Source: Sipunculus nudus (Eukaryota; Annelida; Sipuncula; Golfingiida; Sipunculidae). From it: a stretch of DNA of 64,000 bases. The notes beneath the pieces were generated by a model that did no database searches, was not told the DNA's origin, and saw nothing but the letters and a program-made list of their open reading frames with translations. Below, in pieces: positions 39,105-50,534 of the stretch. Made by a program: the position numbers and the translations under genes. Position 1 is the first letter of the stretch. Each line of letters opens with the position of its first letter. The stretch spans positions 42,733,695 to 42,797,694 of the forward strand of contig CM049316.1 of the NCBI GenBank assembly GCA_026874595.1, in the 5' to 3' direction.

Positions 39105-39370
39105 TTCCTTTCATTATATATCCTGGCCCGTTGACTACTGGACCTTCGGGCCATGGGTGTGAAATAGAACCCATTGCTGGATCACACCACCGAGGAACCC
39201 CCAAAGGTGACACTCATCTATGAGGCACAGTCTTCATATTAAGCCTGCCGAGTGCTTATCCTAGGTGGGGCCCGATCGTGAAAAATCTCAACGCCTCGGC
39301 TGAGATTTGAACTCACGACCCCCCGGCTTTGAGTCCTGTGCTCTACCCTTGAGCCACAGAAGCCGGTTCT
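39105..39370 (-). repeat. SINE-A copy with tRNA-derived head
   Basis: On the minus strand: CCGGCTTCTGTGGCTCAAGG (A-box region, plus-strand 39340-39356), then GTGAGTTCAAATCTCAGCC (B-box region around 39302-39314), then GTTGAGATTTTTCACGATCG and a body of ~200 bp. The copy at 55.55 kb has the same order in head and body, so this is a tRNA-derived SINE family. It is not an intact tRNA gene. Confidence 0.75.
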
Positions 39371-40259
39371 GTGTCACATTTGTTATATCTCAAATTATGA
39401 AAATAGATAATCTTTTCCTTTAAGCTGAGGTTCCTGTCGGGGTCTCTAGTATGTATGTTTTTTTTCAATAAACGGCCCAATCCAATATTGGCCCCGCTGG
39501 ACCTGCATGATTATGGCATACAACCTTTGTATATCCTATATATATATATGTGTATGTGTTACGCGTTCACCTGGTAAATTACTTCACAAATAAAGGCCCT
39601 AATACGTAAGAATGGAGCGGTCACCCTGTGAAAAAGAAATCACCCCGTTTCACAATAGTATATTTTAATTTGAATTAAAAATGTATTAATGTAACACAAA
39701 AATTTAACGGATTGTTTCTTGGAATTTCCCTCATCAAAATCCGTTCATAACCTTTTGCATAAAATTGCTGATAAAATTATATACACTAGACCAGGATATG
39801 AAAACTTGATTCTTCTAGTTCTAGACATAGGACAGTGCATAGTAAGCTTGTCACCCTAAACTTATGAATATACTGGTATACGATACTCTGTGCCAATCTG
39901 TCTCAGCACTTATACCCCTGGTCGAGGTCTTGTGCACAAATATACCGGTTATACGGTAATCAGGCAGATGGAGAGGAAACGACCGTCAAGTGCTTGATAA
40001 TGTCCGATTGACTGGATGTTACCAAGATAGCCGATTAAAGCTACAAAGAATGGATGAACAGGTCGGAAATGGAACGAAATGTTTATGATCGATGAGACGA
40101 ACGACATATTAATTTTTGTCAGACTATACACCAAAGATCTCTATAAATAAGTCATGCGTTTGGGCCACTAGTCTTTGATACACCCGTTGTAAGGTAATTT
40201 AAACTATACATATATACAAATCACACATGCCATTACACAACTTTGAAAGGAGCAGGGAT

Positions 40260-40915
40260 GTTAGGCCCCAAAACGTGAATCTGCACTAATCGTGAAAAAT
40301 AACTCCAAACGATTAAATATGTCAAAGTCGCATATTTGATTTTTCACAAAACGTGAAAAAATATGCCTCTAAACGTGAAAGGCTATCTCCAAAAATACAA
40401 AACGTGAAAAAAATATTATAGGAAAAACGAATTCACGTTTTGGTCACCGGTAACGTTTGTTGAAATCACCGTTTTATGCAGGACTCAGGGTCTTTTTGCA
40501 TGGAAATTAACTGGTTTCACGGTTAGTGCTGCTGTCATGTTTCGTGAAATCACGATTCAAGCTAGCCTCCAAATCGTGAAACTAAAGCCATCGTGTATGC
40601 CAAACGTAAAACAAAACTGACACCATTTAAAGGATTCATGCTTACTTCCAAACATACCGGTCACCTTGCTCTTAACTGGCTGCTGTATACGCAAACAGTT
40701 GACTTACCTGCAATTTAAAATGTTTTAACATCTCAGATAATTTATTTATAACATATTTATGACATATTAAAATCAACAGAAATTGGGAAAAAACTTTAAG
40801 TCGCAGCAGAACACCTTGCACATCAAATTGCTGGCAAACCCTGCATGTATATAAATAATTATAAGCTGGTCTGATTCACAAAAGTAAATCAAAGACCATT
40901 CTTCTTTTCTCCATT
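40260..40915 (+). repeat. Left terminal inverted repeat with CGTGAA/TTCACG subterminal motifs
   Basis: AACGTGAA, ATCGTGAAA, TTCACGTTTT and related words recur about ten times in the first 350 bp, in both orientations. Clustered subterminal motifs are what transposase-binding ends often show. The family is not recognised. Confidence 0.65.
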
Positions 40916-42300
40916 CTTACACTGTTTCTGTTTTATAACATCGTCTCACGCCTCCTCTGGCTTTTTTGTTTGCTCTTTGTCTTGTTTTTTTGTGTGCATT
41001 TTCTTCCTCTTCTCCTTAACCTTCCCCTTATTCTTCTTCGTGATCTTCTTCTACTTTCACCTTTTCTACTTCCTCTCCTTCTTCCTTTTCATCTTGTTCT
41101 TCATCTGATACTTGTTGATATTTATCTGATTCTTCCCGTCTCAATCACACTCTCCTTCTCATTCCTCTGCCTGTTATTCCCTTACTTCTTTTTCATCTTG
41201 TCTTCTTCTTTAATTAATTCTTATTTTTCCCCTTTCGTCTTAATCTTCTTATCCTCCTCCCTCGTACTCTTGCTAGTGTTCTCATACTTCCTGTTGTTCC
41301 TCTTCTTCTTTATCTTATTGTTCGTAGACTTTTCCTCACTCTACTTCTTCTGTTTCACCTTCTCACTCTTCTTATTGTTCTGCTGCTTGCTAGTCTTTTA
41401 AATACCCTTTTGGCACTAATCTTACTCTTTTTCTTGTTCTACTTTTGCTTCTTCCTGCTCTTACCTTCTTTTGCTATTTTTTTCTTTATTCTCTACTTCT
41501 CATTCAGTTTCTCATCCTTTTTTTTCTTTTCCCAACTTTCCTTATTTCTCTTTAAAATCTTCTTTGAATTTCTCATGCACCCTCGTGCTCTTTTTCTTTT
41601 TATTTCTACCTCTTCTTCGTCTCTCTTTTGTTCTTATTTTGATTTTCCTCAGGCTTCTTTGTCTTCTTAAGCTTTTCATCTTTCTTCTCAAACCTCTTTC
41701 CGTTCCTACTTTGCTGCGTTTCTTCTTATGCTTCTGCTTAATATTTTTTTCTGCTTTTTTCTCCTTTCCTTTAATAATTTTCTTCTTCTTCCTTTTATTA
41801 TTTGTCTCCCGCATCATGTTCTTCTTCTTGTCCTTTACACTACTTCATAGTCTAATGCTTTTGATTCCTTTTTTTTTCTTTCCTACGTTTATCTCGTTGT
41901 TTCTACTTCCTCTACTACTCCACCTTACTCCAGTCCTCCTTGCCCTTCTTCTTCTTTTTTCGTCTTCATGCATTTCTTTTAACATTTCCTGTCCTCTTTA
42001 CTGTTACCCTCACTCTTTATTGTTACCTAAATATCTTAATATTCTTTTCTTCTTCAATTTTTATTTTAATCTCTTCTTAGTATAAGTTCTGTTTCACTTA
42101 TTTTTCTTCTTGCTCTTTCCGCATTCTTCTATTTCTGACATTTTGTCTCCTTCATCTTCTCACTCTGCTTTATCATCATCTTTTTTTCTTTTTTATTCCT
42201 CTTACTCTTCTTCTTCCTCTTTTTCTTTCTCCTTTATCTTGTCCTACATCGCTCTTCTTTCTTTCTTCTTTCCTTTCTTCTTCTTTTTCGTTGACTCTTT
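40900..42300 (+). repeat. 1.4-kb polypyrimidine tract (TTC/CTT-rich)
   Basis: The plus strand is dominated by C and T with only scattered purines, in TTCTTC, CTTTTCTTCC-like words. ORFs of 143, 86 and 204 aa here are Leu/Phe/Ser-rich translations of this composition; the antisense ORF is Lys/Arg-rich. None is a gene. Confidence 0.9.
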
Positions 42301-42339
42301 TTCCTCCATATATATATTTATATATTGAGGAATTGTCAC

Positions 42340-43230
42340 AACATTCTTTAGAATAATTCTCCATTTTTAGCACAGCTGACTGTAAGTCAGCTGAGGTATA
42401 GGAATGGCACTTTGTCCGTTGTTCGTCCGGCCGTCCGTTAGCAGGGCACAAATCGTAACTGCTGGCCCTAAAACTTCTAACCAGGGAGGTCAATAAAAAA
42501 TTTCCTTTGAAACCTGAAATTAGGTCACTGCGACCTATATCCTCCGAGCCATGGGGCTTGAACGTACCCCCCAGAATAATAAAAAATTGATACAAAACCT
42601 CCAATATCTTGATAACTAAGGCATGGATTGTCATGAATCTTGCCTTAAATTGTGACCATGACCATGTTTTGTCAGTCCCCGAAAAGGTGGTGGTGCCACC
42701 TGTATTTTTTTTGTTATTTTAACGAATATTTTTCTATTTTTTTCATACTATAAAATGACATCAATCATGACAGCTTCTCAGCTGTGATTACATCTAGTGA
42801 CCCAAAACCTTGTGTGTTTATTGGTCATAAGTGGATGCCCTATTGTAATCACCCTGTCTGTCTGTCTGTTTGTCTCTCTGTCTGTCTTACTGACCATACG
42901 TCCTTCCACACAAATTTGTTTTCAGAAGATAACTCTAGGTTGGATTGACACATGGATTCCAAACTAGACTTCAATATGGCCCACCACTAAAGCAATAACG
43001 TATATGATTATTGGGACCTGAAGTCAAACGTCAAGATCACATGACTCACTTATTTAAAAAGATTATGGCTGCAATTTATGCCAAGCTTGTCATCTTAAAC
43101 CTTCCATCTTACGCGTTTAGCTGACTTGCCATTTTTGGGATAGCATAAATGAATTTTGGGTCACAAGGTCAAAGGTCATGGTCACAGGGGCAATCTGTTC
43201 ACAAATTAGTTTCAAAATGATAAAATTAAG
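42340..43230 (-). repeat. R1 repeat copy 2, minus orientation
   Basis: Reverse complement of 2.93-3.80 kb. It reads CAGCTGAC with TCAGCTGAGGTATAGG, TAGGTCACTGCGACCTATAT (42521-42540), CCCCCCAGAATAAT, GGTGGTGCCACC near 42690, CTGTCTGTCTGT near 42850, and GGTCACAAGGTCAAAGGTCA near 43150. The 152-aa minus ORF at 42176-42634 is repeat plus polypurine text. Confidence 0.8.
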
Positions 43231-44514
43231 TAGGGTTTTAATGAAATAAATGTGTGAGATTTGAAGTAATAATATATGTGGCCTGGTCATTATAGCCGCC
43301 TCTTTACTTGACTTGACAGTGGTTTAAATGGGATTTTCAGAACAGCTCCTTGATGGATACAGCATATTTAAATGCAATTCATTACGTTTAACGGAAGACA
43401 TGTGCAGCGCACAGCTTTCCTACATCAAGTTATAATTGCAGATATAATTAATTTCCATGTACAATATTAATCAACAGGCAAGTATTTGATGCGCATATGA
43501 AAACTCGCATTCACCTGAGTTTCAAAATACGCGAGTCAATAGGTATCCAACCGCCTGTGATGCAATTTTATCTCCCAAGATGGCCCCTCAACAGTTCCTC
43601 CTTATCATGGCATATACGGCTGATTTCAAACTGTAAGGAAACCAAGGCCCGGTAGGCAGTTCAAATAAATACTTGAGACAAAAAAAAAACAGTGATAAAT
43701 TAACCCATATTAATTTTAACATTCGAAACCCCACCTCATTTAACGGAAACATTTAAATTTTAAATGATCAGATTCAGATTAAATAAATTATGCTAAGAGG
43801 CAATATTAATAAAATTATACCTCATCATCGGTATCGCGGGTTATGCATATTATTTTTTTTATTTTAGATAGCTAAAAGACATGTGAGCTATAGAGATACG
43901 GCTGCCTAATTCAAAAGTTGGCATGATAATAGTAACAAATATGGTAATGTTGCACATTTTTCATTGGTCCAGCAGAGTATGAAGGTAAAACTGCTAAAAA
44001 AACAACAATTAACTATGCAAAAATAGAAAAAATGTCCATAAATCTGTAAATAATTTGGATGCAATGCCATAAGCGGGCTGTTATGCTCTGATGCAGTTCC
44101 ATCTAGAAGGAAACTTTTTTTTTCCTTTTTAAATAGGCATTATAGTTGCATTTCTTTCTGTATTTTTAGGTTTCGATTAGAATACCTTAAATTAACATTG
44201 CTGGAAAAAAATCTCTGATTATATTTTGATTATATTTAAAACTCCTCTCATAAAAGAGGGAAATGTTTTTGACTAACACAAACGTGTGTATATCTATGTG
44301 TTATGTATAAAATAATAAGCAATATTCTATTTAATTTTTATTACACTAATAGTGTTACGAATACATAAATAATGTTTGTACAGTGACACACAGCTATGAT
44401 ATGCAGTTTGAAGGAACAAAATAAATCTGTTCATCTTGTTCAGTTTTCTATCATAGTTACAGTAAGATTATATCTTTTGGCATAATATTAATATTATTAT
44501 TAAGAAGTTAAAGA

Positions 44515-44790
44515 TTGCACTTGAGCTGCCTGGATGGAGGATTCAGAGGCTCCTCTATCCTCAGCAACGTAAAAGATGAATAAAGATAAGGGTCCAGATT
44601 CGCGTCCAAATTTTGTAAGGAGAAGAAGAATGGTAATGCTGGGTAGTTCTTAGAGGTGGAGTAAAAACCAGAAAACCCTGAGAAACCACAAACCTTTGAC
44701 GGGCAAATACAACCCATTAGCCTCGCCGGGAATCGACTCCGGGTTGCCAGCGGAGAAAGCGGAGCGTTTAACCACATGGCTGTCCAGGCA
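44515..44790 (-). repeat. SINE-B copy, best preserved tRNA-derived head
   Basis: On the minus strand: GGACAGCCATGTGGTTAAACG (A-box region), then GGAGTCGATTCCCGG (B box, 44726-44740), then GGCGAGGCTAATGGGTTG and a ~200-bp body. Head fragments recur at 33.9 and 50.05 kb. All SINE-B copies I found are on the minus strand. The overlapping 89-aa ORF follows the SINE body. Confidence 0.7.
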
Positions 44791-44929
44791 TAATAATAAC
44801 AAGAATGACAATGATAAAAAAAATAAAAATAATAATAAGAATGGTTATTATAAGAATAATAAGATGATGGTGATGATAATGATGAAGGATGAGGTACAAT
44901 TTAGATGGATAATAATAACAGAATAAAAG

Positions 44930-45340
44930 TAAGCGGGAAAAGATGACTAAAAAGAAGAGTAATGAATGAGAGAAGAAGAAGAAAAAAGGCGAAGAAGAGA
45001 ATGTAGAAGAAGAGAAGGAAGAAGGAAGAACAAAAAAGGGGAGTAACAAAGGAAAGAAGAAGAGGAGGAAGAAGAAGAGGAATGGGAAGAAGAGAGAGAA
45101 AAAAGGGAGAACAAGAAAAAAGGGGGAGAAGACAAATAAAGGAAGAAGAGGAATTGGAAGAAAAGAAAGAAAAAAGGAAGAACAAGAATAAAGGGACTGA
45201 AGACAAAGAAAGGAAGAAGAGGAATTGGAAGAAAAGAAAGAGAAAAGGAAGAACAAGAATAAAGAGAAGATGAAACGAAAAAAGAGCAAGAAGACGCGGA
45301 AGGAGAAGAAGAGAAAGAAAGAAAAGAACAAGACAATGAA
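44930..45340 (+). repeat. ~410-bp polypurine tract (GAA/AGAAGG-rich)
   Basis: The plus strand is nearly all A and G (GAAGAAGAGG words). ORFs of 195, 101, 216 and 63 aa through it are composition artefacts. It is complementary in character to the polypyrimidine tract at 40.9-42.3 kb within the same inverted-repeat structure. Confidence 0.9.
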
Positions 45341-45579
45341 CAACAAGTGACCCATGGGTTATGACGCTCAGCCGACTGACCTGTTGACAATATGTCCTTG
45401 CACAGGCAACTAATTAAGATATTGTAGGTGGCATCATCGTTCATGCATATCAGCTTAAGTTCATGATTGCCCATAAGCACACCAAATTTGATGACAATCC
45501 AACCAGCCTTTCCTGAGGAATCTGGCAAATTGTGTGTATTTTGAATTATTTCTTTGGTGCCCAAACATATCCAAAAAAC

Positions 45580-46934
45580 TCTGAGAATATAGGTCACAGT
45601 GACCCAATTTCAAATTTCTGGGGAGAACTTTTGAGGAACTCTCAGGATGTCAAGTTAGAATATTTTGGGTCCAATGGTTATGATTTGTGCCATGTTTTGG
45701 TATCAAATTTTCAATTATTCTGGGGGGTGCTTATAAGCCCCATAGCTAAAAAATTTGGATAACAGAGACCTAATTTCGAGTTTCCAAGGATATTTGTCAC
45801 AGACATCCCTGGTGTAGTAAGATGATTCTGGGTCCAGTGGTTATAATTTGTGCCCTGTTAACAGACGACCACATCTTTGAAGGTCTCAAAAATAGAGAGA
45901 AAATGCGTAAAAATACGAATAAATCTAAGTGGCACCACCAGTATGCAAGAACTGATGAAACACTCCATGATGAATATGCATGCAAAGAATCATGGTGATC
46001 AATGCATTCGTTGTTCAAATAGTCGGGCTTTGGTATCAAATTTTAGTTATTCTTGGGGGTACTTCTGAGCTCCATAGCTCAAAGAATATGGGTGACAGAG
46101 ACCTAATTTCAGGTTTCCAAGGTGAGTTTTCATGGGCCTCCCTGCATGTCAAGATACAAGATTCTAGGACCAGTCATTATGATTTGTGCCCTGTTTACAG
46201 ATGACCCCATATTTAAGGGCTCAAAAACGGAGAAAAAAATCGTAAATAATAGAAAAATACAGGTGGTGCCACCAGTCTGCAGAAACTGATGAATCTTTCC
46301 ATGATCAATATCTATGTATCAGAGACCTAATTTTAGGTTTCCAAGGTGCCTTTTAATGGGCCTCCCTGCATTTCGAGATAAAAGATTCTAGGTCCAGTCG
46401 TAACGATTTGTGCCCTGTTTACAGATGACCGCATCTTTTAAGTCTCAAAATTAGAGAAAAATCGTAAAAAAATCGAAAAAAATACAGTCGGTGCCACCAG
46501 TCTGCAGAAACTGATGAAACACTCCATGATCAAATCTATGCAAGGAATCATGGTTATCAATGCATTGGTTGTTCAGATACTTGAGCTTTTGTATCAAAAT
46601 TTCCATTATTCTGGGGGGTACTTCGAAGCCCAAAAGCTCACAGAATATGAGTAACACAGACCCAATTCCAAGTTTCCAAGAAGATTTTCATGGACCTTTC
46701 TGGATGTCAAATTAGAGGATTCCAGGTCCAGCGGTTACGATTTGTTCCCTGTTAACAGATGACCACATCTTTTACGGTCTCAAAAAAAGAGAACAAAAAT
46801 ATAAAAAGGAGGCACCACCAGTCTGTAGAAACTGATGAAACACTCAAAGATCAATATCCATGCCAAGAATCATGGGGATCAATGCATCAGCTGTTCAGAT
46901 ACTTGAGCTTTTGTATCAAATTTTCCATTATACT
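45580..46934 (+). repeat. R1-like tandem units, plus orientation
   Basis: A phrase close to GCCACCAGTCTGCAGAAACTGATGAA recurs near 45933, 46267, 46491 and 46812 (334, 224 and 321 bp apart). Each unit has CTAATTTCAGGTTTCCAAGG, a GATTTGTGCCCTGTT phrase, and TTATTCTGGGGGGTACTT. AGGTCACAGTGACCC is at 45591-45605. Small ORFs (46-80 aa) inside are repeat-derived. Confidence 0.75.
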
Positions 46935-47030
46935 GGGGGGGGGGGGGGGGAGAAGAAGAGTGAGAAGAAGGAGAAAAACAGTGGGAGGACAAAGAAGAAG
47001 CAGAGTAAGAAGACGAAAAATTTTTTTTGA
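46935..47030 (+). repeat. G16 run followed by short polypurine tract
   Basis: Sixteen G at 46935-46950 continue a CTGGGGGG motif of the last R1-like unit and lead into AGAAGAAGAG text, up to the right inverted repeat. Confidence 0.85.
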
Positions 47031-47675
47031 ATAATCTTTCCTTTTGTGAAAAGGGACCAGTCTATTCAGATCAAATTATTATTATTTGTATGCATGCAGG
47101 GTTTGACAGCAATTGTACATGCAAGATGTTCTGGTGCGACTTTAATTTTTTTCCTAATTTCATCGATTTTAATATGTAATAAATATGTAAAAATGAATCA
47201 TTTGAGACATTAAATTATTTTAAATGAAGGTTAGTCAACTGTTTGCTTACACAGCAGACACTTAAGAGCAAGGTGACCTGTATGTTTAGCAGTGAGCATC
47301 GATTATTTTTTTGCTGGTTTCAGTAATTTTCACACGATGGCTCTAGTTTCTTACGATTTGGAGGTTAGCTTGAATCGTTATTTTAACGAAACATGAGAGC
47401 AGCACTAATCGTGAAACCAGTTATTTTCTTCGCATACAGACCCTGAGTCCAGCACAAACCGTGATTTCACAAAACGTTACCAGTGACCAAAACGTGAATT
47501 CGTTTTCCAATAATATTTTTTTTCACGTTGTGTATTTAACGGTTTGGAAATAGCCTTTTATGTTTAGAGGCATATTTTTTCACGTTTTGTGAAAAATCTA
47601 ATATGCGACTTTGATATATTTAACGGTTTGGAGATATTTTTCACGATTAGTGCAGATTCACGTTTGAGGCCTAAC
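47030..47675 (-). repeat. Right terminal inverted repeat
   Basis: Reverse-complement partner of the left arm, ending GTGCAGATTCACGTTTGAGGCCTAAC in forward reading. The 60-aa ORF at 47589-47771 crosses its end and is incidental. A 13-bp match to the left edge, CTAACATCCCTGC, also occurs further out at 47768-47780, so the true right end is uncertain. Confidence 0.65.
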
Positions 47676-48039
47676 AAGGGATATGCTCAGAAAACAGTAA
47701 AACGTACACACAAGAAAAAGCACGCTTTTGTTGTACATTCACTCAACACAAAGACAAAAGAAACGAACTAACATCCCTGCCAGCAATTAACTATTTCAAG
47801 GATTTTACTTCATCAATTCTTAGCTCGCTAGAAGTTTAGGAGGAAGAGCCAAAATGCCACGCCCTCGGCGTCAGGGTAAAGGTTAAGTTTTCAAATGACA
47901 ATAACCACTTACCCTTTGTATTTACACTTCTCATGTCGTAGGAATCCTCTATTTGATTTTGGAACCAAATAGTCAAAGGTCAAGATCGCAGGCCAGAGTT
48001 GTCCTTGAAGAAATCGGGTTAATAAATTGCCATTTCCAG

Positions 48040-49510
48040 CTTAGCTAACTGAAAGTCATCTAAGCTATAGCGATCACTCTTTGTCCGTGGTCCGTCCGTC
48101 TGTTTACCAGGGACAAATCGTCACCGTTGGACCTAGAATTTCCTTACTTTAAATCCAGAGAAGACCTTAAAAAATCTCTTACGACACCTGAAATTAGGTC
48201 ACTGCAACCTATATCCTCAGATCTATATTGGGCTCGTACGTACCCCCAGAAAAATAAAAAATTTGATACAAAAGCTCCACTATCTGAATAACTAATGCAT
48301 TTTTGCATTTTTTTCTCTATTTTTGAGGTCTAAAATGATGCAGTTTGGCCGCTATAAGGGCACAAAAAGTGACCGTTAGAACAAAAAAACTTCTAACTGT
48401 TCATCTAGGGAAGTCCTAGGCAAATTTTCCTGGAAACCTGAAATTAGGTCATAATAACCTATATTTTGCGAAACACGGGCCGAAAACATGATTTTGTGAG
48501 TCAGAACGGGCACAATTGTATTCGATAGCCCTGGAATCTTCTAATGTAATAACAAGGGAAGTCCATGGAAAAAATGATTTTAGGTAATGATGATCTACAT
48601 ACTGCGAGCCACTGGCCAAAAAATATGATTTAATCACCCAGACAGTCAGACAGGGCACAAAACTTTACTGTTGCACCTAGAACATTTATCTTGACATCTC
48701 TTTGGACATGTGAAATAAGGTTACTGGGACTTAGATCCTCTAAGATATGGGCCTCGTAAGTACCACCCCCCCCCCCCCAGAATAATTGTAAATTTGATAC
48801 AAAAGCTCCAGTATATGATTAACTAATGCATTTATTGTTATGATTGCATGCATATTGATCATGGTGTGTTTCATCAGTTCCTGGAGGCAAAACCTGTTTT
48901 TTTCTAATTTGTACGCATTTTTTTCTCCATTTTTTGAGACATTCAAATGAAGCAGTCTGGCCGTCAATACGGCACATACCGCAAGCGTTAAATCTAGAAA
49001 CGTGTAACTCTATATCCTGGGCCGAAAATATTACTTTGAGCTCTAAGTGAGTCGACGGACATAAATCGTATCCATTTAGCCTAGAATATGGGCATATCTC
49101 TGTGAAAACCTGAAATTAGGTCACGGTGACCTATAATCTGCAAGATATGTGAAATAACATGATTTGAGCACCCTACAGGACATATTTGCATGATTGGTTA
49201 CATCTTTACCTAGAAACTTCTAATTTGATTAAGATCCAGGGAGGTTCATGAAATAAATTCTTGGAAACCTGAAATAATGTCACTGTGACCTATATTCTGC
49301 AAGCTATGTGAAAGAAGATGATTTTAGCAGTCTATTAGTTAGACGGACACAAATTGCAGCAGTTACACGAAGAAACTTTTAACATAGCTTCTAGGGAGTT
49401 CCTTGTAAAATCTTCTTGGAAAGCCTAGATAAGGTCACTGTAACCTATTTCTAAGGACTACTGGAAAATGCATGATTTTGAGCACTCTGGGAGTAATTTT
49501 ACCCATTGCT
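48040..49510 (-). repeat. R1-like tandem units, minus orientation
   Basis: A phrase close to CCTGAAATTAGGTCACTG recurs near 48187, 48439, 49110, 49268 and 49421 (some diverged). AGGTCACGGTGACCT is perfect at 49118-49132. A C13 run at 48766-48778 sits at the CCCCCCAGAATAAT position. Orientation is opposite to the 45.6-46.9 kb units, and these lie outside the inverted-repeat structure. Confidence 0.75.
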
Positions 49511-49614
49511 CGATGTTCCTTGAATTCAGCTGAGCGTCATTTTCCATGGGCTACTTGTTAAAAAACTTATTTATTTTACATGGTTTGTACAAATAGTCAT
49601 AATGGTTATAATCT

Positions 49615-49800
49615 TAAGCACTCTCCATGGCTCGGATGACGTTCGGCGGTCTTAAATAGTGAAGGGAACCAGAGAACCCGGAGGATACCACTGACCTTGG
49701 ACGGGCTACCACAACCTTTTATCATAGCTAGATATATGAGAATTTGCCAGTTGGCAGCGCTCAGAGCGTAGACAGATTTTGGCCCATTTCCTGTAACCAA
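49615..49800 (-). repeat. SINE-B copy (body and part of head)
   Basis: CACTCTCCATGGCTCGGATG, ACCCGGAGGATACCACTGACC and TTGGACGGGCTACCACAACC follow the order of other SINE-B copies. The head region near 49750 is diverged. Confidence 0.55.
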
Positions 49801-50024
49801 GCAGCCGCCCCTACGTGAATCGACGTATTTTTAGTCGTCGATTAAATGCATGATACCGTTGGGATCCCCCATTATTCAACCCGTTTGACGATTTGGCTAT
49901 CATATTTTAATTTTGTGCGAGTCTGTTATGTATAATATCGTCCAGCCGTAAGAAAATTTGATCTGAATGTGACGCGATATTTAGGACGCCAATTTGAAAG
50001 TTTAGCATTCTTGCCGTGCACATA

Positions 50025-50110
50025 TATATAGCCACGCCAGGGATCGAACAAGGTAGCCAGCGGAGAGAGAGAGCCAGACTTGTTACCACACAACTGTGCA
50101 GGCTCATTGG
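50025..50110 (-). repeat. SINE-B tRNA-like head fragment
   Basis: On the minus strand: GCCTGCACAGTTGTGTGGTA, then GGCTACCTTGTTCGATCCCTGG (B-box-like). It may have belonged to the copy at 49.6 kb. Confidence 0.5.
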
Positions 50111-50245
50111 TCCCGATCAGTACTACTGAACATATTTTAATCCAATTTAGTTTACTGATGAACAGTGATAATATCCGGAAACAATAATTTGGAATTTTCT
50201 CATACTTAAATTTTCAGGCTTTATTCTCAATACCGTGTAATCATG

Positions 50246-50256
50246 ATATTAATAGC

Positions 50257-50292
<36 letters not shown>
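50246..50292. repeat. (AAT)n microsatellite
   Basis: Uninterrupted ATA/AAT trinucleotides. Confidence 0.95.
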
Positions 50293-50293
<1 letters not shown>

Positions 50294-50337
50294 TTATCAT
50301 TGATGGATGCAGAAGCCTGTTGTGTTTGTGTGTGGGT

Positions 50338-50352
50338 GGGGGGGGGGGGGGG
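50338..50352 (+). repeat. Poly-G tract, 15 bases
   Basis: G run following GTGTGTGGGT. Confidence 0.95.
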
Positions 50353-50534
50353 TGTTTTCAGCGATTGGCGACTGTCGAGTGTGTACGGGCTGAGTGGCTG
50401 GGCGTGAGAGGGATACCTCCGAACTGCGGCGTGGAATATTTTAAAAACTTTAAAACAAAATTGTAGCATTCATGGACCAATTTAAGAACCTTATTGGCTG
50501 ATTATCACAGTGTCGTGGAAACGGCGCAATCATA

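Larger units (their letters stand above)
40260..47675. mobile_element. 7.4-kb structure bounded by ~650-bp terminal inverted repeats, no transposase
   Basis: The left arm (40260-~40915) and the reverse complement of the right arm (~47030-47675) align throughout, from GTTAGGCC through ACTAATCGTGAAAAAT, GGACTCAGGGTCT, GGTCACCTTGCTCTTAA and CAAACAGTTGACT to CAAACCCTGCATG. I judge them clearly homologous but diverged. AGGGAT abuts the left end (40254-40259) and lies one base beyond the right end (47677-47682), a candidate 6-bp target duplication. The interior holds low-complexity tracts, R1 pieces and a SINE. It could be a deleted cut-and-paste transposon, a foldback element, or two solo copies that landed in opposite directions. 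Confidence 0.6.

Noticed and set aside
39300-39370. tRNA gene on the minus strand
   Set aside because: A and B boxes are tRNA-like, but the arms do not pair properly and the sequence continues into a body shared with the 55.55-kb copy, so it is a SINE head.
40970-42085. ORFs of 143, 86 and 204 aa resembling multi-pass membrane proteins
   Set aside because: Their Leu/Phe/Ser composition is forced by the polypyrimidine tract; no domain order or start context supports a gene.
44768-45597. Minus-strand ORFs of 101-216 aa rich in Ser, Phe and Leu
   Set aside because: Same composition artefact from the polypurine tract.
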